Of a DNA stretch of 7,407 nt, positions 1 through 5,427 are shown piece after piece. The notes under the pieces were generated by a model, which saw only the letters and a list, made by a program, of their open reading frames with translations, was not told the origin of the DNA and ran no database searches. Source of the DNA: DASPXY01 sp038227745 (GTDB taxonomy: Bacteria; Planctomycetota; Planctomycetia; Gemmatales; Gemmataceae). Positions within the stretch are counted from its first letter, which is position 1, and each line of letters begins with the position of its first letter. Position numbers and translations under genes: made by a program. The stretch spans positions 1-7,407 of the forward strand of contig JBBRPS010000520.1 in assembly GCA_038227745.1 (NCBI GenBank), written 5' to 3'.

Positions 1-253
1 CGAGCTGTTGCAGCAGCCGGTATGGCCCAATCACCGCGCCGGCCTTCTCGGGCGTGGCCAGGTGGGCCTCGGTCGGTACGGACAGGAAGAGGGACTGATC
101 GAGCAGGCTGTCGGCGTCCTGGTGCGCCCGGAGCAGGCCCTCGATCTGCGCCCGCAGGGCCATGTCCGCCCCGCACGCAATTTCCAGGTAGGCGGCGCGT
201 TCTTCGGGCGTGTCCTTCTCGACGGCGGTCAGGAAAATATCTTCCACCTTCAT
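1..253 (-). CDS. Serine/threonine protein kinase, N-terminal part only (cut by window edge)
   Basis: An open minus-strand frame starts with ATG at 253-251 and runs off the window after 84 codons. It begins MKVEDIFLTAVEKDTPEERA, continues with an acidic and alanine-rich stretch (IEGLLRAHQDADSLLD, about residues 37-52) and reaches IGPYRLLQQL at residues 75-84. That last motif is the usual first beta strand of a bacterial Hanks-type kinase, just before the glycine-rich loop. The leading ~70 residues match the short helical segment that precedes the kinase domain in planctomycete kinases paired with ECF sigma factors. A strong Shine-Dalgarno AGGAG (261-265) sits 7 nt from the ATG and fixes the start. 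The gene follows the sigma factor by 93 bp on the same strand, so co-transcription is likely. The ATP-binding and catalytic residues lie outside the window, so activity and any C-terminal sensor (WD40, TPR) cannot be judged. Confidence 0.85.
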   Translation of the reverse strand, partial: MKVEDIFLTAVEKDTPEERAAYLEIACGADMALRAQIEGLLRAHQDADSLLDQSLFLSVPTEAHLATPEKAGAVIGPYRLLQQL

Positions 254-346
254 GAAGCGTCTCCTGGTGCGGCTTCGTTGCCCCTATCCACAATGCGACG
301 AATGGGGCCGGCGCGCTCCATGTCTCGGGAAGAATTATGCGAGGCG

Positions 347-916
347 CTACCCGAGCGCGCCACCTTCGGTGATCTGCTGGTGCAGCCAGGCGCGGGCGAA
401 GATCCAGTAGCGGTGTGCCGTCACGCGGGAGATGTCGAGCACCTCGGCGACCTGTTCGAGCGTCATGCCGCCGAAGTAGCGCAGGGTGACGAGCCGCGCC
501 TTGACCGGGTCGTGCCCCCGCAGCCGCTCGAGGGCCTCGTCCAGCGCGAGTAGTTCGTCCGAATCCAGACGGGTCGGCAGATCAACCGTCTCGAGGTCCA
601 CCTGTTCGCGGTCGCCGCCGTGCTTGAGCCGTTTCTTGCGGCGGGCGTTCTCGACCAGGATGCGCCGCATCGCCTCGGCCGCGGCGGCGAAGAAATGGCC
701 GCGCGAGTCCCACCCCCGGTCCGGCTCCCCGCCGAGCAGGCGCAGGTACGCTTCGTGGACCAGGGCGGTGGGTTCGAGCGTCTGGCCGGGTTTCTCCTGG
801 GTCAGCTTCTGGGCGGCCAGGCGCCGCAACTCGCCGTACACGAGGGGCAGCAGCTGCTCGGCGGCGCGCGGGTCGCCTTGCTGGAGTGCGGCCAGGATCT
901 GGGGGACCTCGTTCAT
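347..916 (-). CDS. ECF-type RNA polymerase sigma factor (planctomycete TIGR02999-like family)
   Basis: This 189-residue protein has the size and layout of an extracytoplasmic-function sigma factor. Region 2 spans about residues 10-100, with LEPTALVHEAYLRLL (47-61) and HFFAAAAEAMRRILVENARR (74-93), which is characteristic of the ECF subfamily common in planctomycetes and acidobacteria. Region 4 spans about 122-182: DEALERL, then LVTLRYFGGMTLEQVAEVLD (142-161) and the recognition helix ISRVTAHRYWIFARAWL (162-178). It would direct RNA polymerase to a specific promoter set. No anti-sigma gene is adjacent. Instead a Ser/Thr kinase starts 93 bp downstream, and in this family the kinase is thought to control the sigma factor or its targets (inference from family context). 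The start is ATG at 916, preceded by a modest AAGG six nt upstream. The end is TAG at 347-349. The upstream gene ends 74 bp away on the same strand. Confidence 0.93.
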   Translation of the reverse strand: MNEVPQILAALQQGDPRAAEQLLPLVYGELRRLAAQKLTQEKPGQTLEPTALVHEAYLRLLGGEPDRGWDSRGHFFAAAAEAMRRILVENARRKKRLKHGGDREQVDLETVDLPTRLDSDELLALDEALERLRGHDPVKARLVTLRYFGGMTLEQVAEVLDISRVTAHRYWIFARAWLHQQITEGGALG

Positions 917-990
917 GGGATGCCTTCGCGGTCAATTTCGTGGGGCGGTGGGTTCTTTCCCTCCAACGTGGGCCGGGGGCGCCCCGCGGG

Positions 991-1623
991 CTAGCGGTCG
1001 GGCACGCGGCGGAAGCGGTAATAATTGCTCTCGAAGGTGCCGAAGCGGTCGAAGGTGCGGTAGTAGTCGGCGGCGTCGGTGGAGGCGGGCGTCTCGGCCC
1101 GCTCCTGCTCGGACAGTTCGGCGCGGCCGAACGAGTGCGTGCCGGCGCGGTGCATCAGCGCCAACCATACCCTGTCGGGCGGCATGACGCTGCGGAACGC
1201 CGGCTCGTTGCTGGCGCGGAGCTCGAAGTCGAGGAAGTGCTGTCCCCACGGTAGCGTCTGCAGGGCGCAGACCAGGAAGCCGCTCACCAGGTAGCCCGTC
1301 AGCAGGCCGAAGACCGCGGCGCCGACCTGGTCCACCCCCCCCGGGAACTCGACCTTCGTCTTCGCCAGGTTGTTCGTCAGCGTCCGCAGCCCGCCGAGGA
1401 AGACGCAGAAGAGCCCGACCATGGCGAGCACGTCCTCGTAGCCCTTCAGGAAGGACTGCCCGGAGGGCCCGGCGAGCGTGTCGGCGAGCGGCTCCCAGAA
1501 GTTGAACGTCAGCAGGCCGGCGAGCAGCACGTTGACGAACATGGTCGCGGCGGTGAACACCCCCTCGCGGAGGAAGGCCCACGCCACGCCCACCATGATG
1601 AGGATCGTGAAGAGGATCAGCAT
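991..1623 (-). CDS. CvpA-like integral membrane protein
   Basis: The protein has 210 residues. Four hydrophobic segments fill the N-terminal half, roughly residues 1-20 (MLILFTILIMVGVAWAF), 24-44, 62-82 and 98-118. These are followed by a ~90-residue soluble tail that is acidic and tyrosine-rich near its end (ADYYRTFDRFGTFESNYYRF). Four helices with small-residue and glycine patterns such as VGAAVFGLLTGYLVSGFLV fit the CvpA (colicin V production) family, found in many bacterial inner membranes, though its biochemical role is poorly defined. I prefer ATG at 1623 over the overlapping GTG at 1626: GGAGGG (1629-1634) lies 5 nt from the ATG but only 2 nt from the GTG. The gene lies 148 bp behind the aminopropyltransferase-like gene on the same strand and could share its transcript. 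The CvpA assignment rests on topology and general resemblance, not a diagnostic motif, so a generic planctomycete membrane protein is the alternative. Confidence 0.65.
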   Translation of the reverse strand: MLILFTILIMVGVAWAFLREGVFTAATMFVNVLLAGLLTFNFWEPLADTLAGPSGQSFLKGYEDVLAMVGLFCVFLGGLRTLTNNLAKTKVEFPGGVDQVGAAVFGLLTGYLVSGFLVCALQTLPWGQHFLDFELRASNEPAFRSVMPPDRVWLALMHRAGTHSFGRAELSEQERAETPASTDAADYYRTFDRFGTFESNYYRFRRVPDR

Positions 1624-1628
1624 CACGT

Positions 1629-1634
1629 CCCTCC
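1629..1634 (-). promoter_or_regulatory. Ribosome binding site deciding the start of the CvpA-like gene
   Basis: On the minus strand GGAGGG is followed by ACGTG and then ATG. The sequence GTGATG offers two overlapping in-frame starts. The spacing of 5 nt to the ATG is workable, while 2 nt to the GTG is too short, which argues for the ATG at 1623. Confidence 0.6.
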
Positions 1635-1654
1635 GGCCGCTCGACTGGCTTGCC

Positions 1655-1771
1655 GTCGGGGGACGGAGTCCCCTCCTACGAAGAGCGCTCCGTCCCCCGA
1701 CCGCTTCGTAGGAGGGGGCTCCGTCCCCCGACCGAAGTCCCCAGCGCTTCCGTCGGGGGACGGAGTCCCCT
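1655..1771. repeat. Cluster of four GTCGGGGGACGGAG repeat units in both orientations
   Basis: Four copies of a GC-rich unit lie in the spacer between two minus-strand genes. Unit A (1655-1683, plus) and unit B (1704-1732, minus) are 29 nt each and agree at 28 positions; both end in CTCCTACGAAG, so they form a long inverted repeat. Unit C (1687-1701, minus) is a 15-nt partial copy. Unit D (1752-1771, plus) is a 20-nt partial copy that ends directly beside the TAA stop of the large membrane protein gene. Each full core is itself a small hairpin, GGGGAC-GGA-GTCCCC (1659-1673 and 1756-1770). A further pair of 14-nt arms with one mismatch (1724-1737 and 1747-1760) gives an alternative stem. The cluster could form RNA structure that ends, slows or protects transcripts, or it could be a non-autonomous dispersed repeat. 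There is no uridine tract on the minus strand, so a classical intrinsic terminator is not clear. Confidence 0.85.
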
Positions 1772-4700
1772 TTACCAGCGAAACACGCTCATCAGGTTCG
1801 AGAAGTCGTCGGTCCAGACGCGGTTGCCGGGCGCCGCCGGGGTGGACCACAGGAGTTGGGTGGCGTTGGCCTGCTCGGGCGGCGTCTCGCGCGGCAGGTC
1901 GCGTTCGTCCTCGGCGAGCATCACGTACTCGGAGCTGAACCGGCCGCGGTTGCTCGGATCCTCCCCGGCTTCCGTGCGGTCATAGTGGTCCTTGCCGACA
2001 CGCCACTTCAAGCCCAGGGCACGGGCGACGTCCGTGACCGGCTTGACCAGGTCCACGTGCCGGTTCGACGTGTGAACCATCAGCACGCCGCCCGAGAAGT
2101 GATCGAGGATCGGGTTGCCGTCCTTGTCCTTCATCACCTTGCCGTCCCGGTCCCTGCGCTCCACATCGCGCGGCTTCATCAGTTTCGTGAAGTACATCTG
2201 GATCGCCTCCTTGGTGATCAGATGCACCGGGATGGCGTCGGAGCTGAAGGCGTCCAGCTCGATCGCCCGGTAGTAGTGGTCCGGGCCGCCGCGCTCGTCC
2301 CTGCCGATCTCCCACGGTGCCCTCAGGTCTGCTTCCTTCCCCCTGGGGAGCCACGGCTGGGCCATGCGCAGGCGGGCGTCGCCCATGGCCACTTCCAGGC
2401 GGGCGCCGCGCGCCTTGGCGTCTTGGACGTAGTTGAAGAACGGGGCGTCCTTGCCGTTGGGCGCCGCCGGCGTGGGCGGCCACTGGAAGTTGTTGAACGA
2501 GAAGTTGCGGATGTGCTCGTCGATCTCGTAGAAGGTCATGGACTGGAACGGCCGGGCGTAGGACGCCATCGTCCCCGTGCCCAGGCCGACGCAGGCGTAG
2601 GGCGGGTCCGACCAGGTACTGATGACCGCCGGCATCTGCGCCAGGGCCGGGTTCAGGCCCCCCGACATCGGCGCCAGCGCGCTGCCGATCACCGAGGTGG
2701 GCAGACGGGCGTCCGACCAGAACGAGTTCCAGTTCTTCAGCGCCGAGTCCTTCTTCTCCGCCTCGACGTCACTCGGCACCGGAGCCGGGAGCGGGTCGAA
2801 GGCGCGCATGACCACGCCGACCGGGCCGTTCTTGTGGTAGTAGGTCGTGGCCAGGCGGCGCAGCCGTGGCGGTTCCTGGTAGTTCAGGCCGTGGTGCGTC
2901 GTGCCGTGCATCAGGTAGGTGTAGGACGCGACGATCGTGCCGTCCTCGGCCTGCTCCACGCTCTCGCGGACCTTGAGGATGCCGAAGTAACTGCGCTCGG
3001 CGCGGAGGAGGGTGTCCTCCCGTGAACTCGCGTAGACGTGACCGCCGCCCGCCAGGCCCCAGATTCCCAGGCCGAGCGTAAAGGCCCATCCCACCACGCC
3101 GACGAGCAACGCCCCCAGGCCCTGCTGAGCGAACAGCAAGACCACCAGGCCCGCACTGACCAGCACGATCCCCACGCCCAGGCCGACCAGGGACACCCCT
3201 ACGCCCAGGTAGCCGACGAGGAGTATAGCAGCGATCCCCAGGGCGAAGCGCAGCGGCCGGCCGTACCACAGGAGGCAGGCGCCCAGGGGGATGCCGTAGG
3301 CGATGACGTTGAACAGGAAGGTCGCCAGCAGCCGCGACAGGCCGGGGCCGAACCCTACCGACGAGTGCCAGAAGGCGAACAGCGGGTTCTTCATGTTCAC
3401 CTTGACCGCCTGCGGGAAGTCGGCCGGGTAGATGTACTGCCAGTTCCACGCCCCGCGGCTGATGGCCCTGCTGATGATGAAGGCCGCGACCAGGCCGATC
3501 AGCAGCGGCAGGATGATGTCGAGGGCGTGGTGGAGCAGGTAGCCGCGCGGCGGCAGGTCACGCCGGTTGACGGCCGGCCGCGGCTCGGTGCCCGGCTGCG
3601 GTCGGGCGCCGCGCGCCAAATCGTCGCCGGCGTTCGCGACCGACTCGCCGAACCCGGGGAACAGCGCGATTACAAGGCTGTCGATCCAGCTTTCGCTCTT
3701 CATTTGCGGCCGCAGCAGGCCGGCGAAGACGAGCGCCAGCGGGAACTCCAGCAGGCCGGTGAAGGCGACCGGGGCGATCAGGCCGTTGAACACGCCGCCG
3801 ACCATGCCGCCCACCGACATCCACAGATAGAACTCGGTCAAATATTTCGTGGGGGGCCGGTCGCGGGCCAGTTCGCCGTGACACATCAGGGCGGTGAGGA
3901 AGAACGCGCTCATACACAGGAGGATCGCCACCGCGGGCTGGAAGCCGCCCCCGCGCACCAGATAGAAGATCAGGGCCAGCAGGGCCAGCGGCTGGACGAA
4001 CAGCACGACCTTGTGGGGGATATCGGTCCAGATCACCGGCCAGCGCAGGAAGACGAGGATGAAGCTCAGCAGGTAGAACACCAGCGGGATGATCCAGAAC
4101 AGCGGGATTGCCGAGATGTCCGTCGAGATGTAGGTGGTAATACCCAGCATCAGGCTGGAAGGCACCGCGGCCAGGCCCACCCAGCGCAGGCGGCGCCAGA
4201 AGGTGAGCTGGTAGGGCCGTGGCGGGGCCGGCGGCTCCGGGGCCGCAGCGGGGGCCGCCGGCCGGGTCGCGGGCCGCTGCGTCTGTCGGCCGCGCTGCTT
4301 CGAGCCTTTCTTGATGCCCGTGGCCCGCGGCGCTGGTGCGTTCGCCTTGATCTGCGTGACCGGCTCGGGGAGCGGCGCCGAGGCCTCGGGGAACACGGCG
4401 GGCGGCGGCTCATCCACCGCGGCGCCGGCGAGCTGCACACTCGGCGGGGCCTTCCAGGCCATGAACGCACAGCCGCCGACCAGGATCACCAGGAGGATGT
4501 AGCCCAGGGTCCAGATCCAGCTCTGGGCGCCCGGGTCAAAGGTGACGTGGCCGTCCACGATCGGGGCCTGCAGCCGGAACAGGGGCTCGATGACGAAGGG
4601 GTAGGCGAGCAGGCCGAGCATCGAGCCGAAGTTGCTGGCGCCGTAGAGGAAGTACGGGTCCTTGGCGGCGGGGTGGCCGGTGTAGGCGAACCACTTCTGC

Positions 4701-5086
4701 AACAGTGGGGCGCTGGTGGCGACGACGAAGAACGGGATGCCGACGATGACGGTCAGCAGCAGCAGCGTCGAGAAGATCGGGTTGGCGCCGGGCGGCGGCA
4801 CCCAGTTGGTGATGTTGAACGGCCCTCCCGGCAGGAGGATGATCAGGGGGACCAGGAGGAGGATACTGTGGACGATGAGCTGCCGCCGCAGGGTGAGCCG
4901 GGTGCTGACCGTGTGCGTGTAGGCGTAGCCCGCGAGTAGCGCGATCTGGAAGAACATCATGCAGGTGTTCCAGACCTGCGGCGTGCCGCCGAGGCGCGGC
5001 AGGATCATCTTGCCGATGATCGGCTGCACCAGAAACAGCAGGAACGCGCTCACGAAGAGGGTGGCGGCGAAGAACGGCAGAGCCAA
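1772..5086 (-). CDS. Large membrane protein with C-terminal spermidine-synthase-like domain (fused MFS-like/spermidine synthase family)
   Basis: The 1104-residue protein has an N-terminal multi-pass part and a soluble Rossmann-type C-terminal domain. The start FFAATLFVSAFLLFLVQPII, followed by GGTPQVWNTCMMFFQIALLAGY, is typical of fused membrane/spermidine-synthase proteins. Hydrophobic segments occupy about residues 5-210 and 302-460, separated by a Pro/Ala/Lys-rich linker (about 215-292), and again about 518-540 and 582-680. The LMHGTTHHGLNY motif (725-736) precedes the catalytic fold. The AdoMet-type glycine motif is GLGTGT (834-839), the acidic strand end FYEID is at 852-856, GDARLRM at 902-908 and DAFSSDAIPVHL at 945-956, where D945 corresponds to the aspartate loop of aminopropyltransferases. 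The end, VWTDDFSNLMSVFRW, also fits the family. It probably acts at the inner membrane on a polyamine or another AdoMet-derived substrate; the exact reaction is unknown. Charged insertions occur at about 912-936 and 973-997. The TTG start is backed by GGAGG seven nt upstream. Confidence 0.88.
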   Translation of the reverse strand: MALPFFAATLFVSAFLLFLVQPIIGKMILPRLGGTPQVWNTCMMFFQIALLAGYAYTHTVSTRLTLRRQLIVHSILLLVPLIILLPGGPFNITNWVPPPGANPIFSTLLLLTVIVGIPFFVVATSAPLLQKWFAYTGHPAAKDPYFLYGASNFGSMLGLLAYPFVIEPLFRLQAPIVDGHVTFDPGAQSWIWTLGYILLVILVGGCAFMAWKAPPSVQLAGAAVDEPPPAVFPEASAPLPEPVTQIKANAPAPRATGIKKGSKQRGRQTQRPATRPAAPAAAPEPPAPPRPYQLTFWRRLRWVGLAAVPSSLMLGITTYISTDISAIPLFWIIPLVFYLLSFILVFLRWPVIWTDIPHKVVLFVQPLALLALIFYLVRGGGFQPAVAILLCMSAFFLTALMCHGELARDRPPTKYLTEFYLWMSVGGMVGGVFNGLIAPVAFTGLLEFPLALVFAGLLRPQMKSESWIDSLVIALFPGFGESVANAGDDLARGARPQPGTEPRPAVNRRDLPPRGYLLHHALDIILPLLIGLVAAFIISRAISRGAWNWQYIYPADFPQAVKVNMKNPLFAFWHSSVGFGPGLSRLLATFLFNVIAYGIPLGACLLWYGRPLRFALGIAAILLVGYLGVGVSLVGLGVGIVLVSAGLVVLLFAQQGLGALLVGVVGWAFTLGLGIWGLAGGGHVYASSREDTLLRAERSYFGILKVRESVEQAEDGTIVASYTYLMHGTTHHGLNYQEPPRLRRLATTYYHKNGPVGVVMRAFDPLPAPVPSDVEAEKKDSALKNWNSFWSDARLPTSVIGSALAPMSGGLNPALAQMPAVISTWSDPPYACVGLGTGTMASYARPFQSMTFYEIDEHIRNFSFNNFQWPPTPAAPNGKDAPFFNYVQDAKARGARLEVAMGDARLRMAQPWLPRGKEADLRAPWEIGRDERGGPDHYYRAIELDAFSSDAIPVHLITKEAIQMYFTKLMKPRDVERRDRDGKVMKDKDGNPILDHFSGGVLMVHTSNRHVDLVKPVTDVARALGLKWRVGKDHYDRTEAGEDPSNRGRFSSEYVMLAEDERDLPRETPPEQANATQLLWSTPAAPGNRVWTDDFSNLMSVFRW

Positions 5087-5093
5087 GGGACTA

Positions 5094-5098
5094 CCTCC
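5094..5098 (-). promoter_or_regulatory. Ribosome binding site supporting a TTG start
   Basis: GGAGG on the minus strand lies 7 nt before TTG (5086-5084). No ATG or GTG was found in the same frame in the codons checked just upstream, and the next in-frame ATG (residue 27) would delete the conserved first membrane helix. TTG is therefore the probable initiator. Confidence 0.75.
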
Positions 5099-5122
5099 AG
5101 GGCAAACGGCCCGAATCTCGAG

Positions 5123-5140
5123 CGCCGGCGGGTGCCGGCG
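5123..5140. repeat. Short GC hairpin CGCCGGC-GGGT-GCCGGCG
   Basis: Perfect 7-bp arms flank a four-base loop. On the minus strand it would lie in the leader of the large membrane protein mRNA, about 25 nt before its ribosome site, if transcription starts near 5218. Its role is unknown. Confidence 0.6.
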
Positions 5141-5169
5141 ACCATGCGGGGCGCCCGACTCAAGCGCCG

Positions 5170-5197
5170 AAGCCCACGGGCAGCGGCCCGTGGGCTT
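5170..5197. repeat. Perfect 12-bp inverted repeat (AAGCCCACGGGC stem, AGCG loop)
   Basis: Arms AAGCCCACGGGC (5170-5181) and GCCCGTGGGCTT (5186-5197) are exact complements around a four-base loop, giving a very stable hairpin. It has no poly-T tract directly after it on either strand; on the plus strand GAAACG follows. It lies between divergent genes, where a terminator is not expected, so a dispersed repeat element or a leader structure of the minus-strand gene is more likely. Confidence 0.8.
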
Positions 5198-5224
5198 GAA
5201 ACGTCAAGCATCCGTAGGAGGCAT

Positions 5225-5251
5225 GTTATAAGGGGCAGGGCGGGAAAGCAA
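5225..5251 (-). promoter_or_regulatory. Candidate promoter for the large membrane protein gene
   Basis: On the minus strand TATAAC (5230-5225) resembles a -10 box at five of six positions. The best upstream partner is TTGCTT (5251-5246), but the 15-bp spacing is short. It would give a leader of about 130 nt containing the hairpins at 5170-5197 and 5123-5140. The call is weak, because box matches occur by chance and planctomycete promoters are poorly defined. Confidence 0.25.
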
Positions 5252-5267
5252 TCGGCCGGCGGTCGTA

Positions 5268-5291
5268 GCAACAAGCAGCCTTGCTTGTTGC
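5268..5291. repeat. Perfect 10-bp inverted repeat (GCAACAAGCA stem, GCCT loop)
   Basis: Arms GCAACAAGCA (5268-5277) and TGCTTGTTGC (5282-5291) are exact complements with a four-base loop; the stem can be extended to 5265-5294 with one mismatch. Its lower GC content contrasts with the surroundings. It lies between the two outward-facing candidate promoters, so it would be upstream of both transcripts. It may be a protein-binding palindrome or a dispersed repeat. Confidence 0.75.
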
Positions 5292-5322
5292 CACGGCAGA
5301 GCGAATCTGGCGCGGTGACCTG

Positions 5323-5351
5323 TTGTAGTCGGCGCGCGGGCGGCATATACT
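5323..5351 (+). promoter_or_regulatory. Candidate sigma-70-type promoter for the 635-residue protein gene
   Basis: TTGTAG (5323-5328) and TATACT (5346-5351) are separated by 17 bp. The -10 box matches the consensus at five of six positions and the -35 at three. Transcription would begin near 5358, about 70 nt before the ATG at 5428. The AT-rich box stands out from the GC-rich surroundings. Confidence 0.35.
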
Positions 5352-5427
5352 CGATGCCGGCATCCCCGCCGTCCTCCGTCACTGCCGGGCAGTCACGAAG
5401 GACGACGGTCGTCCACCCGGGGCGCCC

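Larger units (their letters stand above)
5087..5427. other. Divergent intergenic region with three hairpins and two candidate promoters
   Basis: This 341-bp spacer lies between the divergent large membrane protein gene (minus) and the 635-residue protein gene (plus). It contains perfect stem-loops at 5123-5140, 5170-5197 and 5268-5291, a TATAAC box facing left (5225-5230) and a TTGTAG/TATACT pair facing right (5323-5351). Short open frames crossing it lack convincing ribosome sites and protein-like composition, so I see no gene here. Confidence 0.7.

Noticed and set aside
8..553. A 181-codon plus-strand open frame
   Set aside because: It overlaps, on the opposite strand, both the kinase start and the sigma factor, which are clearly coding.
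1655..1771. CRISPR array
   Set aside because: The units alternate in orientation, differ in length and have irregular spacers, unlike a direct-repeat array.
1856..3025. A 389-codon plus-strand open frame
   Set aside because: It is antisense to the same gene, with low-complexity V/R/G/H composition and no recognisable motif.
3038..4939. A 633-codon plus-strand open frame
   Set aside because: It lies wholly antisense to the aminopropyltransferase-like gene, is dominated by R, Q, D, E, G and H with no domain or hydrophobic pattern, and reflects GC-rich codon bias on the coding strand.
5170..5197. Intrinsic terminator
   Set aside because: The stem is strong, but no T tract follows on either strand and it lies between divergent genes rather than behind one.
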